In this document: one piece after another, positions 11,102 through 20,237 of the stretch
Layout of the letters: each line of letters starts with the position of its first letter
Numbering within the stretch: position 1 is the first letter of the stretch
Source: Flavobacterium litorale
Lineage (GTDB): Bacteria > Bacteroidota > Bacteroidia > Flavobacteriales > Flavobacteriaceae
NCBI RefSeq assembly: GCF_019613795.1
Contig: NZ_CP080429.1
Span: 2,482,501-2,546,500 of the forward strand
DNA: 64,000 bases
Direction: 5' to 3'
The notes under the pieces: generated by a model
Database searches by the model: none
Told to the model about the DNA's origin: nothing
The model's input: only the letters and a program-made list of their open reading frames with translations
Program-made: the position numbers and the translations under genes

Positions 11102-11809
11102 TTAACAAACAGCTATACACTGATTGAGTTGTAACGTTATACTTTCATACTGGAAGTTATATGATTGATTTGCATCAAATGTAGCTTGAAAATAAAGACT
11201 TACATTCTCAAACGCATACTGATTTGCTATCTCAATAGATTCTGAAAGAATTTCGTCAATTAAATCAAGGGCACTATCACACCAATCTATACAACTATCT
11301 ACACAGGAGTTCGTAACATCAGGGTATCCTCCTGGGACAGTATCGTTAAATTCAGGTGCTATAATTTGACTTATCTGAATTTTATTGGCTCTCTGCATAA
11401 AGTTGTAAAGTTCACTATTGGCATTAACCATTATTTCAAGTTTATGAATCGAAGTATCATATATTGTTTCAAATTGAGCAATACTTTTAAACGAAGTATT
11501 GAATATATTATTTCTCATCCAATTCATCCATTCCACTTTAGTTCCAAACGAAACATTATTTGCTGCACCCAATTTATTATTAAAGCTTTTAATCGAGTTT
11601 TTATAATCAATGTATTCCTGAGTTCCCATCATATGTATATAAAGCTGCTTGGCTTTATCCACATCAATAGTAGTTAGGCTTTTCAACTGAAATATTGCGC
11701 TATTGATAGTAGCATTTTCTGCAGTAGCTATATCATCGTTTTCTGTTGAACAAGAAAAAAAGGATAGCGTTAGTACACACAAAACTGTAGGTAATATAAA
11801 TTTCTTCAT
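11102..11809 (-). CDS. Lipoprotein of unknown family with Cys-rich C-terminus
   Basis: The 235-residue protein has a lipoprotein signal (LSFFSC, Cys20). Residues about 35-155 are homologous to the downstream 166-residue protein. The extra C-terminal part has CVDSCIDWC at about 168-176 and ends LNQCIAVC, so up to five cysteines could form disulfides in the periplasm. No known domain is recognised. It is first in a two-gene minus-strand operon. Tandem paralogues with different anchoring, one lipidated and one soluble, suggest a duplicated secreted module. Confidence 0.75.
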   Translation of the reverse strand: MKKFILPTVLCVLTLSFFSCSTENDDIATAENATINSAIFQLKSLTTIDVDKAKQLYIHMMGTQEYIDYKNSIKSFNNKLGAANNVSFGTKVEWMNWMRNNIFNTSFKSIAQFETIYDTSIHKLEIMVNANSELYNFMQRANKIQISQIIAPEFNDTVPGGYPDVTNSCVDSCIDWCDSALDLIDEILSESIEIANQYAFENVSLYFQATFDANQSYNFQYESITLQLNQCIAVC

Positions 11810-11837
11810 AATGTCTATAATTTTAAAGTTTGGATAT

Positions 11838-11870
11838 CAAATATATTTAAAAAATAATTCAAAAAAACAA
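11838..11870 (-). promoter_or_regulatory. Promoter of the paralogous secreted-protein operon
   Basis: Minus-strand TTG (11870-11868), 22 nt, TATATTTG (11845-11838). It would start transcription about 20 bp upstream of the ATG at 11809. Confidence 0.6.
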
Positions 11871-11963
11871 ATTATAATCGAAATTAACTATTTGATAATA
11901 TGATAAAAAAATTAAACAAAATAATTTAAAAGATGATTTTACGTTATCAATCTAAATACTACC

Positions 11964-12824
11964 ATGTACACAAAAACAGTTTACACATTATTAATAATTG
12001 GATGCTATTTAAGTTTATTAAGTTATAACAATACAGACAAAGAAATTCCTCAAATTAATATTGCGAATACCGATGTTGTTACAAAAACCAAAGAACCAGA
12101 TGTTACTACAACATACGATACAATTACCAAAACCATACACGTTTTTGTAGCCTTATGCGATAATAAATACCAAGGTATAGTGCCTGTACCTGCTAGTATT
12201 GGCAATGGGCAAGACTGTAAAAATAACTTATACTGGGGCTGTGGTTATGGTATTCGTACCTACTTTAAGAAAAGTCCTGACTGGAAGTTAATTAAAATAC
12301 TACCCAAAGATGGCAATATACTAGAAAGACTAATATTTAAGCATACCAGTAAGCAGAACCAATACTTGGTAGCCGATGCCTATGATGGACAGTACATAAA
12401 ACAATGTACCAAAGATTTTTTACGTTGTAGTGCTGGGCAACAAAAAAGTACACTAAAGGTAAATAATGTTACTATTGGCATTGGCGGTAATGCACAACTA
12501 CTAGCCTATATAGGACATAATGGGCTTATGGATTTTAGCATTGGGGAATCGTATAAAAATACCGATGGCAAAAAAAGAGATGTAATTATTTTAGCGTGCT
12601 ACAGCAAAATGTATTTCGAACCGCATTTAAAAGCGGCTAATGTAAACCCGTTGGTATGGACAAGTCATTTAATGTGCCCAGAAGCCTATACGATACACGA
12701 CGCTATTACAGGTTACCTTAAAAATGAGAGTAACGAAGCAATACGGTTGAGAGCTGCCAAGGCATATGCCAAGTACCAAAAATGTAGCGAAAAAGCAGCT
12801 CGAAACCTGTTAATAACAAATTAG
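11964..12824 (+). CDS. Conserved secreted protein, function unknown, possible His/Cys dyad
   Basis: The 286-residue protein has an N-terminal hydrophobic segment (residues 5-20, with a Cys14 that is a poor lipobox) and a Thr-rich linker. The core starts at VFVALCDNKYQGIVPVP (about 60-76), followed by a region with LYWGCGYGIRTYF. AYIGHNGLMD (His185) and DVIILACYSK (Cys212) lie on predicted strand ends about 27 residues apart. This resembles the spacing and setting of the His-Gly and Ala-Cys blocks of clan CD (caspase-like) peptidases. The protease idea is an inference; the protein could be a non-enzymatic Rossmann-like fold. The C-terminal 50 residues are helical with further cysteines. It is divergent from the paralogous secreted pair. 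Confidence 0.7.
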   Translation: MYTKTVYTLLIIGCYLSLLSYNNTDKEIPQINIANTDVVTKTKEPDVTTTYDTITKTIHVFVALCDNKYQGIVPVPASIGNGQDCKNNLYWGCGYGIRTYFKKSPDWKLIKILPKDGNILERLIFKHTSKQNQYLVADAYDGQYIKQCTKDFLRCSAGQQKSTLKVNNVTIGIGGNAQLLAYIGHNGLMDFSIGESYKNTDGKKRDVIILACYSKMYFEPHLKAANVNPLVWTSHLMCPEAYTIHDAITGYLKNESNEAIRLRAAKAYAKYQKCSEKAARNLLITN

Positions 12825-12983
12825 TCAGAATTATACTTATAATTTCAAAAAATACGTTATAAAAGTTATTGTATTATCCAGATAAAGATTCAATTTCGAT
12901 GATTTTTGTTACTATATTCCATATTTTCTGAAAAAAATAGGTATTTTTTTCATAATTTGCATATTCTAAATCGCACAAAAATT

Positions 12984-14759
12984 ATGGATAATATTACCCG
13001 TCTGTTTGATTTTCCTTATTATCAGCTTGAAAAACACAACCTAGAGGAAGCATTAGTTACTAAATACGGAAACGAATGGATAAAAACCTCTACTAAAGAA
13101 TATATTGATAAAGCAAACGCTTTTTCGAGAGGTCTTTTACGATTAGGCATCAACAAAAATGACAATATTGCGGTTATATCATCTAACAACCGAACGGAAT
13201 GGAACATTGTAGATATAGGTATATTACAAACAGGGGCACAAAACGTACCTGTATATCCCACAATTACAGAGGAAGATTACGAATACATACTCAACCATTG
13301 TGAAGCCGTATATTGTATTGTATCTGACCAAGAGTTATTCGATAAGATATCTAGTATTCGCAGTAAAATACCTAGATTAAAAGAGGTGTATTCGTTTGAT
13401 GCCATACAGGGATGCAGGAGTTGGAACGAGATACTAGAACTTGGTAAAGATGAAAGTAACCAAAATGAGGTAGAAGCGCGTAAAGAGAGTATAAAAGAAG
13501 ATGATTTGGCTACTATAATATATACATCGGGTACTACAGGGCGACCAAAAGGCGTAATGCTATCGCATAAAAACATAGTGTCGGACGTATTAATGAGTTC
13601 TAAAAGAGTACCATTTGCAGCAGGCGAATACAAAGCGCTAAGCTTTTTACCAATCTGCCACATATACGAACGCATGATTTTATATTTATACCAGTATTAC
13701 GGAGTATCGATATACTTTGCAGAATCGATAGAAAAGGTAAGTGATAATATTAAAGAGGTTGCTCCTAACGTTATTACAGCAGTACCTCGATTGTTGGAAA
13801 AAGTATACGATAAAATTATTACAAAAGGCTCTGAATTGTCAGGTATTAAAAAAATGCTGTTCTTTTGGGCAGTAGATGTAGGATTAAAATATGAGCCTTA
13901 TGGGGCTAACGGAGCAGCATACGATGCAAAGCTGTGGCTTGCCCGAAAATTAATTTTTAGTAAATGGAAAGCAGGTCTTGGTGGTAAATTGGGGCTAATG
14001 GTTTCGGGTAGTGCGGCAATACAACCTCGTTTAGCTAGGGTTTTTGCTGCTGCCGAAATACCAGTAATGGAAGGTTACGGATTAACGGAAACCTCTCCTG
14101 TTATATCGGTAAACGATGAGCGTAATGGAGGATTTAGGATTGGTACCGTAGGTAAACCACTTGATGGTGTTGAGGTTAAAATTGCCGAAGATGGCGAAAT
14201 ACTCTGCAAAGGACCCAATGTAATGTTAGGGTACTTTAAAGATGAAGAAAAAACAAAAGAAGTAATTGTAGATGGTTATTTCCATACTGGAGATATTGGA
14301 GAAATTGACAGTGATGGTTTCCTTAAAATAACCGACAGGAAAAAGGAAATGTTTAAAACATCGGGAGGTAAATACATAGCACCACAACTTATTGAGAATG
14401 CCATGAAACAATCGCGTTTTATAGAGCAAATAATGGTTATTGGCGATGGCGAAAAAATGCCTGCCGCCCTTATACAGCCCGAATTTGAATTTTTAAGGCA
14501 CTGGGCAGAGCGTAAAGGTATTAAACACAATGTTAGTAACGAGGAGCTAATTAAAGATGAACACGTTATTAGCCGTATACAGGAAGAATTAGATACAATA
14601 AATAAAAAATTTGGAAATTGGGAACAAATAAAGCGATTTGAGCTTACTCCCGAATTATGGTCGGTAGATGGTGGAGAAATGACACCAACATTAAAATTAA
14701 AACGTAAAGCAATAAAGCAAAAATATATAAAACTGTATGACAAGATATACCGCACTTAA
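12984..14759 (+). CDS. fadD: Long-chain fatty acid--CoA ligase (AMP-forming)
   Basis: The 591-residue adenylate-forming enzyme activates fatty acids to acyl-CoA. Motifs in order: P-loop YTSGTTGRPKGVMLSHKN (about 179-196), FLPICHIYER, GSAAIQPRLARVF, GYGLTETSPV (about 367-376), HTGDIGEIDSDGFLKITDRKK (Asp and Arg of the hinge), and the C-terminal MTPTLKLKRK with the catalytic Lys. The start at 12984 fits the family N-terminus; the same frame is open from 12906. It belongs to the ACSL/FAA1-like long-chain type common in Bacteroidota. Together with the fadN-fadA-fadE operon 2.5 kb downstream it could feed beta-oxidation, though it is a separate unit. Confidence 0.93.
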   Translation: MDNITRLFDFPYYQLEKHNLEEALVTKYGNEWIKTSTKEYIDKANAFSRGLLRLGINKNDNIAVISSNNRTEWNIVDIGILQTGAQNVPVYPTITEEDYEYILNHCEAVYCIVSDQELFDKISSIRSKIPRLKEVYSFDAIQGCRSWNEILELGKDESNQNEVEARKESIKEDDLATIIYTSGTTGRPKGVMLSHKNIVSDVLMSSKRVPFAAGEYKALSFLPICHIYERMILYLYQYYGVSIYFAESIEKVSDNIKEVAPNVITAVPRLLEKVYDKIITKGSELSGIKKMLFFWAVDVGLKYEPYGANGAAYDAKLWLARKLIFSKWKAGLGGKLGLMVSGSAAIQPRLARVFAAAEIPVMEGYGLTETSPVISVNDERNGGFRIGTVGKPLDGVEVKIAEDGEILCKGPNVMLGYFKDEEKTKEVIVDGYFHTGDIGEIDSDGFLKITDRKKEMFKTSGGKYIAPQLIENAMKQSRFIEQIMVIGDGEKMPAALIQPEFEFLRHWAERKGIKHNVSNEELIKDEHVISRIQEELDTINKKFGNWEQIKRFELTPELWSVDGGEMTPTLKLKRKAIKQKYIKLYDKIYRT

Positions 14760-14839
14760 TGCATAAATAAAAAGACGAATAGTCGCTACAGTTCTATCAT
14801 ATTAAAAAATACACACACATCTAAAAAAAATTGAAAAAT

Positions 14840-16015
14840 ATGATACAATGGTTATCCCGTTTATTACAACCAAGGGATAAAGTCGCTATTGCAGAATGGC
14901 GAACGAAATACTCTATTTACAGAGATATTAAAGTTAATGTAGATGATACTGGCAAGTTACCTGAAGAATATACATTACCTGACGATGTAAAGATTGCTAT
15001 AAACGAAAGAAAGAAGAAAAAAGCATCAATATATGATGTCGTATTTGAGTTTGGACAAGAAGAGTCCATTCTTGAGGACGTACGCGAACTTGCAAAAAAG
15101 TTAGAACATATATCGATTACTGGCGATAAAAAAACTGCTGCCGAGTTTTATGGTATGGTAACACAATATAAAGATGTTATCAACCTCATCGATCCGTTTT
15201 TGGAAGAAATATCAAACTACTCCTTAGTAATAGAGCCACATCTGTTTGCCTTTGCAAATGATATGGCATTAAATACAGGACACAAAAATTGTGTAAAGTT
15301 TGGAATAGCTATTTTGGGGCTATGCCAAAACCAAGTAACTATAGAGAAGTTAAAAACAATAGGTTTACACGAAGAATTTACATTGTATGTAGTTATCGCA
15401 TTACTCAACCTACGTGAAAATCCAGAGAAAGATTTACTCGAGCTCGGGCAACAAGTAACAGGTTGGGGCAAAATACAATTAGTTGATAGGTTAGCACGGA
15501 TAGGTAAAACCAAAGCATTAAAACAGTGGCTGCTAACGGACGGATATAAAAACGATATCCACAACCAACATTTAGCATGCACTTGCGCTGTATATGGTGA
15601 GTTAAGCACTAAAATGGCTACACAAAGTATTGATGCCGAGCTTTATATAGCAGCTTCAGAAATATTTGACGTCCTCCTATCCCCTGGTCCTTGCTGCGAA
15701 AACATATCGTGCTACGAAGATGCTCCAAAGGCATTATCAGCATTTATAAAACACTCCTACCAACATGCCAATCATATAAAAGACTTTATTTTATTGCACA
15801 AAATAAAAGAGTACTTGTGGGATATATTATTAGATACCAAGAGAGATAACCTATGGACGGATCGTAAAATTACAGATGCACTACTAACCATATCCAAAAT
15901 AACCGATTGCGATACTTGGAAAGTAATTGTTACCAACATACTTGTAAACCCATACGATAAAAATTATCCCGAAGCACGCGAAGCTGCTGCATTAATGGGC
16001 CTAACTGCTATATAA
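14840..16015 (+). CDS. Conserved alpha-helical (HEAT-like) repeat protein, function unknown
   Basis: The 391-residue cytoplasmic protein is almost entirely helical, with paired helices typical of HEAT/ARM-like repeats. The segment GWGKIQLVDRLARIGKTKALKQWLLTDG near residue 210 (quoted by its edges: GWGKIQLVDRL and KQWLLTDG) resembles uncharacterised proteins from Firmicutes that share a GWGKIH.VERL motif. No enzymatic signature was seen. The ATG at 14840 is chosen; a TTG at 14831 in the same frame would add three residues. It lies 80 bp after the acyl-CoA ligase and ends before a 14-bp inverted repeat, so it may be cotranscribed with the ligase. Confidence 0.7.
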   Translation: MIQWLSRLLQPRDKVAIAEWRTKYSIYRDIKVNVDDTGKLPEEYTLPDDVKIAINERKKKKASIYDVVFEFGQEESILEDVRELAKKLEHISITGDKKTAAEFYGMVTQYKDVINLIDPFLEEISNYSLVIEPHLFAFANDMALNTGHKNCVKFGIAILGLCQNQVTIEKLKTIGLHEEFTLYVVIALLNLRENPEKDLLELGQQVTGWGKIQLVDRLARIGKTKALKQWLLTDGYKNDIHNQHLACTCAVYGELSTKMATQSIDAELYIAASEIFDVLLSPGPCCENISCYEDAPKALSAFIKHSYQHANHIKDFILLHKIKEYLWDILLDTKRDNLWTDRKITDALLTISKITDCDTWKVIVTNILVNPYDKNYPEAREAAALMGLTAI

Positions 16016-16033
16016 AAACTACACTATAATAAC

Positions 16034-16078
16034 AATATTGGCGCTAATTATATTTTATTATAATTTAGCGCCAATATT
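16034..16078 (+). terminator. Inverted repeat, probable terminator
   Basis: The perfect 14-bp arms AATATTGGCGCTAA (16034-16047) and TTAGCGCCAATATT (16065-16078) are separated by 17 nt of A/T. The T-run after the stem is weak (ATTT), so intrinsic termination is likely but not certain. Confidence 0.6.
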
Positions 16079-16096
16079 ATTTAATCCAACCATACA

Positions 16097-17074
16097 ATGA
16101 AATTAAAATTATCGTTAGTGCTTTTAGCACTAACATCAATACTAGTGTTACAAGGATGCGGCTCTAATACCGAAACGTTTGCAAACAATGCTATAGATAA
16201 GGATTTAAGAGCAACAATACACGCTAAAAACGATAGTCTGTTATCGGCACTATCCAATAGCGACATGAAAACGTTTAAAAAATTGGGTTCTCCCGATTTT
16301 TTAAAACACCTACAAGGTAGGATAGAAAATGCAGTTTGGGCGTTTAGAAAAGGAATACTAAAAACAGATTATAAAATATACCACGAATATTACAACAAGC
16401 ATAATAAAGCCTACGATAATGCTAAAATAGAATCGGAAAACGGGCAATATTCATTACAGTATACGCATAAAAATAAGGAAACTTATGTATCATTACTAAC
16501 AACATCGTATGCAGACATTACCGATTATCTTGTAACTATTATATACGAGAAAATAGATGGAGCATGGAAATTAGACTACATACATCTTGATGCTTTTGGA
16601 CAATATGGTAAAAATGCACAGGATTATTACAAACTAGCTCAGCAAAAACACAAAGCTGGTTTTATACTCGATGCATTTTTTTATTGCACCGTTGCAGAAA
16701 GTTGTTTAAATCCTGCCGAAAATAAACTTACTTATAATGAGGAAGAACGTATTACCTTTTATCAAAAAAGATGGCAAGAAGAAGTTGATAAAGAGTATAA
16801 ATTTCCGCAACCACTTCACAACATAAATAGTGTACCCAACGTAGCAAGTATATCCCCTATTAACAATCCAGAAGGTATGTTTGCTGTATTTACTTACGAA
16901 ACAAAAGTACCTGTTGCCGATACTGAAACGTTAAAGATGGAATTTGAAGAAGTAAAACGAGAAATAAAAAGAATATATACAGGACTGGACTTTGATAAAA
17001 AATACATTTATTATAGAGCATTCAACCCTGGTAGGTATGATAATTACTACGAATTTAAAGAAGTAAAAAAGTAA
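16097..17074 (+). CDS. Lipoprotein of unknown function
   Basis: The 325-residue lipoprotein has a signal peptide ending LVLQGC (Cys21). Residues about 35-155 resemble an NTF2-like/DUF3887 alpha+beta fold (KNDSLLSALSNSDMKTFKKL, then GAWKLDYIHLDAFG), followed by a helical segment (DYYKLAQQKHKAGFILDAFFYC) and a C-terminal alpha/beta part. The fold suggestion is weak. It is flanked by hairpins on both sides and therefore probably monocistronic. Confidence 0.7.
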   Translation: MKLKLSLVLLALTSILVLQGCGSNTETFANNAIDKDLRATIHAKNDSLLSALSNSDMKTFKKLGSPDFLKHLQGRIENAVWAFRKGILKTDYKIYHEYYNKHNKAYDNAKIESENGQYSLQYTHKNKETYVSLLTTSYADITDYLVTIIYEKIDGAWKLDYIHLDAFGQYGKNAQDYYKLAQQKHKAGFILDAFFYCTVAESCLNPAENKLTYNEEERITFYQKRWQEEVDKEYKFPQPLHNINSVPNVASISPINNPEGMFAVFTYETKVPVADTETLKMEFEEVKREIKRIYTGLDFDKKYIYYRAFNPGRYDNYYEFKEVKK

Positions 17075-17088
17075 AAACAAACACTATA

Positions 17089-17115
17089 AACTCCCTATTA
17101 GTAGGGAGTTTTTTT
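17089..17115 (+). terminator. Terminator after the lipoprotein gene
   Basis: The 9-bp stem AACTCCCTA / TAGGGAGTT with a 4-nt loop is followed by a T-run. Confidence 0.92.
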
Positions 17116-17285
17116 ATATATAAACATTTCACGATTATTGGTTATATTTACATGTAATGCAAATAGGTAAAAGTACCAGCATTTATTATTTTAAGATTAA
17201 ACCACATAAATTACTAACAATACAGCAGCTAAGCAACCAATAATTTAAAGTAACATTTATTATTTTATTAACATTAAAATTATTT

Positions 17286-17311
17286 AATTTAATATGCATG
17301 CATATTAAATT
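17286..17311. promoter_or_regulatory. 26-bp perfect palindrome, probable MarR operator
   Basis: Arms 17286-17298 and 17299-17311 are exact reverse complements; the core is TAATATGCATGCATATTA. It lies 27 bp before the marR ATG and just upstream of the -7 element at 17316, so bound protein would block the promoter. MarR dimers typically bind palindromes of about 16-20 bp next to their own gene. The rest of the 17116-17337 gap is A/T-rich and shows no gene. Confidence 0.75.
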
Positions 17312-17315
17312 TTTG

Positions 17316-17323
17316 TATATTTG
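17316..17323 (+). promoter_or_regulatory. -7 element of the marR-fad operon promoter
   Basis: TATATTTG fits TAnnTTTG exactly. The -33 region falls inside the adjacent palindrome and has no clear TTG. The expected start lies only a few bases upstream of the ATG at 17338, giving a nearly leaderless mRNA. Confidence 0.6.
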
Positions 17324-17337
17324 AAAATAATTCTGCT

Positions 17338-17805
17338 ATGAAAGACCAAACAATAGACTATATACTAAGGGCAACTTGGCAAGCTGTAGCCAGAATGTAT
17401 AATGAAGAAGCATCTAAATACGGCGCAACAATGTCTATCGGGTTTGCCCTATTATCTATCGATAAAGAAAACGGCATCCCCTCTACCGCATTAGGACCAC
17501 AAATGGGCATGGAGCCAACAAGTTTAACACGTACATTAAAATCGATGGAAGAAAAAGGGTTAATAGTACGCAAAAAAAACCCTGTAGATGGCAGAGGTGT
17601 TATTATACACTTAACTAAGTTAGGACTTGAAAAAAGAGAGTTATCTAAAACTACGGTGCTAAAATTTAACGACATCGTTAAAGACCATCTATCGCAGGAA
17701 AAGTTAGATCACTTTGCCGAAGTTGCCGAAGTTATAAATGGATTAATTGCCGAAAAGCAAATTTATCATACTGAAAATGAAGCAGAGGAAAGTGCTAAAA
17801 ATTAA
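17338..17805 (+). CDS. MarR family transcriptional regulator
   Basis: The 155-residue winged-helix regulator has helix-turn-helix and wing segments PSTALGPQMGMEPTSLTRTLKSMEEKGLIVRKK (about 48-80, edges IPSTALGPQMG and GLIVRKK) and DGRGVIIHLTKLGLEKRE. The flanking helices form the dimer interface. It is the first gene of the operon, 41 bp before fadN, and has a 26-bp palindrome in its promoter, so it most likely represses itself and the beta-oxidation genes. Induction by acyl-CoA or a fatty acid is an inference from context. It would fill the role that the TetR-type FadR has in Bacillus subtilis. Confidence 0.9.
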   Translation: MKDQTIDYILRATWQAVARMYNEEASKYGATMSIGFALLSIDKENGIPSTALGPQMGMEPTSLTRTLKSMEEKGLIVRKKNPVDGRGVIIHLTKLGLEKRELSKTTVLKFNDIVKDHLSQEKLDHFAEVAEVINGLIAEKQIYHTENEAEESAKN

Positions 17806-17846
17806 TACAATCATTATTACGACCAATATAAAAATTTATATAAAAA

Positions 17847-20237
17847 ATGAAACGCACTATTAAAAAGGCAGCCGTTATCGGTTCGGGTATTATGGGCTCA
17901 GGCATAGCCTGCCATTTTGCCAATATAGGTGTAGAAGTTCTTTTGTTGGACATTGCCCCTAAAGAACTTACAGAGGCAGAAGAAAAAAAGGGACTTACCC
18001 TACAGGATAAAGTGGTTAAAAACCGAATTGTTAACCACCACCTTACTACATCATTAAAATCCAAGCCCTCCCCTATTTACCATCAAAAATTTGCGTCACG
18101 CATTACAACAGGAAATCTGGACGATGATTTAGCTAAAATAGCCGATGTAGATTGGATTATTGAGGTAGTAGTAGAACGACTTGATATTAAGAAAAAAGTA
18201 TTTGAACAAATTGAAGAATACCGCAAGCCTGGTACGCTTATAACATCAAATACATCAGGTATTCCAATCCAGTTTATGAGTGAAGGGCGAAGTGACGATT
18301 TCCAACAGCACTTTTGCGGAACACACTTTTTTAACCCACCACGTTACTTAAAACTTTTCGAAATTATACCAGGTCCTAAAACCTCGCAAGAAGTTTTGGA
18401 CTTTTTAAATGGTTACGGCGAAAAATTCTTAGGTAAAACATCGGTAGTAGCTAAAGATACCCCTGCTTTTATAGGTAACCGTATAGGTATATACGGTATT
18501 ATGAGCCTATTCCATCAAGTAAAAGAGATGGGGCTTACTGTAGAAGAAGTAGATAAACTAACAGGTCCAGTAATTGGTCGCCCAAAATCGGCAACCTTCC
18601 GTACGGTAGATGTAGTAGGGTTAGACACTTTAGTACACGTTGCTAACGGTATTTACGACAATTGTCCTGACGATGAGGCACACGAACTGTTTAAAGTCCC
18701 CGATTTTGTAAATACAATGATGGAAAAAAAATGGTTGGGTAGTAAAACAGGACAAGGTTTTTACAAAAAAGAAGGCAAAGAAATTACATCGTTAGACCTT
18801 GATAGCCTAGAATATCGACCAAAACAAAAAGCATCGTTTGCAACTTTAGAGCTTACTAAAAGTATAGACCGACCTATTGACCGATTTAAAGTATTGGTAA
18901 AAGGCAGCGATAAAGCAGGCGAATTCTACCGTAAAAACTTTACAGGAATGTTTGCTTATGTAGCAAACCGTATTCCTGAAATTGCCTACGACCTATATAA
19001 GATAGATGATGCAATGAAAGCTGGTTTCGGTTGGGAAAACGGTCCATTTGAAATTTGGGATGCTATAGGAGTACAAAAAGGTATCGAACTAATGAAAGCA
19101 GAAGGGCTTACTCCTGCTGCTTGGGTAAACGATATGCTAGCATCGGGTAGTACTAGTTTTTATACCGTTAAAGAAGGAAATACCTATTACTACGATGTAG
19201 CATCTAAATCCTATAAAAAAGTACCTGGGCAAGATGCATTTATTATACTAAACAACATTCGCGAAAGCAAAAAAGTATGGAGCAATAGCGAAGCCATTAT
19301 ACAAGATTTAGGCGATGGAATTTTAAACTTAGAATTCCAAAGCAAAATGAATACTATTGGTGGCGGGGTGCTACAAGGCATCAATAAAGCAATAGACCTT
19401 GCTGAGAAAGAGTATGATGGACTCGTTATAGGCAACCAAGCAGCGAATTTCTCTGTAGGTGCAAATATCGGTATGATATTTATGATGGCTGTAGAGCAGG
19501 AATACGACGAGCTGAATATGGCTATAAAAATGTTTCAGGACACCATGATGCGGGTACGCTATTCCTCTGCTCCAGTAGTAGTAGCACCACACGGTATGAC
19601 GTTAGGTGGTGGATGTGAAATGAGCATGCACGCCGACAAAGTGGTAGCTGCCGCCGAAACCTATATTGGTTTAGTAGAGTTTGGTGTAGGTGTTATCCCT
19701 GGTGGTGGAGGCTCTAAAGAAATGGCACTACGTGCTGCCGATACCTTCCGTAAAAACGATGTGGAGCTTAATGTACTACAAGAATATTTCTTAGCTGTGG
19801 CTATGGCAAAAGTATCAACCTCAGCCTACGAAGCTTTTGATACTGGCATATTACAAAAAGGGAAAGACGTTATTGTAGTAAATAAAGACAGGCAGTTGGC
19901 AGAAGCTAAAAAGCACGCCAAACTACTTGCCGAAGCAGGTTATACACAACCCGTAAAACGTAACGATGTAAAAGTACTCGGTAAACAAGCCTTAGGTATG
20001 TTTTTAGTAGGTACTGATAGTATGGAAGCAGGTAACTACATAAGCGAACACGACAAGAAAATAGCCAATAAACTAGCTTACGTTATGGCGGGTGGCGATT
20101 TGAGTGAAGCCACATTAGTAAGTGAACAATACTTATTAGACTTAGAACGCGAAGCATTCCTATCGTTATGTACTGAACGTAAAACGTTAGAAAGAATACA
20201 ACATATGCTAACCAAAGGGAAGCCACTACGTAATTAG
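17847..20237 (+). CDS. fadN: 3-hydroxyacyl-CoA dehydrogenase / enoyl-CoA hydratase (FadN type)
   Basis: The 796-residue bifunctional beta-oxidation enzyme hydrates enoyl-CoA and oxidises 3-hydroxyacyl-CoA. Domain order is dehydrogenase first: the NAD-binding Rossmann motif GSGIMGSG at residues 12-19, the catalytic HFFNPPRYLKLFEII region near 155-170, two C-terminal dehydrogenase helical parts (to about 420), then a crotonase domain from about 490 with NFSVGANIGMIF (oxyanion region) and GLVEFGVGVIPGGGG. This order and length match B. subtilis FadN rather than E. coli FadB/FadJ, where hydratase comes first. It is followed by an IVP-type gene and fadA in the same direction. The stop codon (20235-20237) lies inside the left arm of the repeat flanking that cassette. 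Confidence 0.95.
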   Translation: MKRTIKKAAVIGSGIMGSGIACHFANIGVEVLLLDIAPKELTEAEEKKGLTLQDKVVKNRIVNHHLTTSLKSKPSPIYHQKFASRITTGNLDDDLAKIADVDWIIEVVVERLDIKKKVFEQIEEYRKPGTLITSNTSGIPIQFMSEGRSDDFQQHFCGTHFFNPPRYLKLFEIIPGPKTSQEVLDFLNGYGEKFLGKTSVVAKDTPAFIGNRIGIYGIMSLFHQVKEMGLTVEEVDKLTGPVIGRPKSATFRTVDVVGLDTLVHVANGIYDNCPDDEAHELFKVPDFVNTMMEKKWLGSKTGQGFYKKEGKEITSLDLDSLEYRPKQKASFATLELTKSIDRPIDRFKVLVKGSDKAGEFYRKNFTGMFAYVANRIPEIAYDLYKIDDAMKAGFGWENGPFEIWDAIGVQKGIELMKAEGLTPAAWVNDMLASGSTSFYTVKEGNTYYYDVASKSYKKVPGQDAFIILNNIRESKKVWSNSEAIIQDLGDGILNLEFQSKMNTIGGGVLQGINKAIDLAEKEYDGLVIGNQAANFSVGANIGMIFMMAVEQEYDELNMAIKMFQDTMMRVRYSSAPVVVAPHGMTLGGGCEMSMHADKVVAAAETYIGLVEFGVGVIPGGGGSKEMALRAADTFRKNDVELNVLQEYFLAVAMAKVSTSAYEAFDTGILQKGKDVIVVNKDRQLAEAKKHAKLLAEAGYTQPVKRNDVKVLGKQALGMFLVGTDSMEAGNYISEHDKKIANKLAYVMAGGDLSEATLVSEQYLLDLEREAFLSLCTERKTLERIQHMLTKGKPLRN

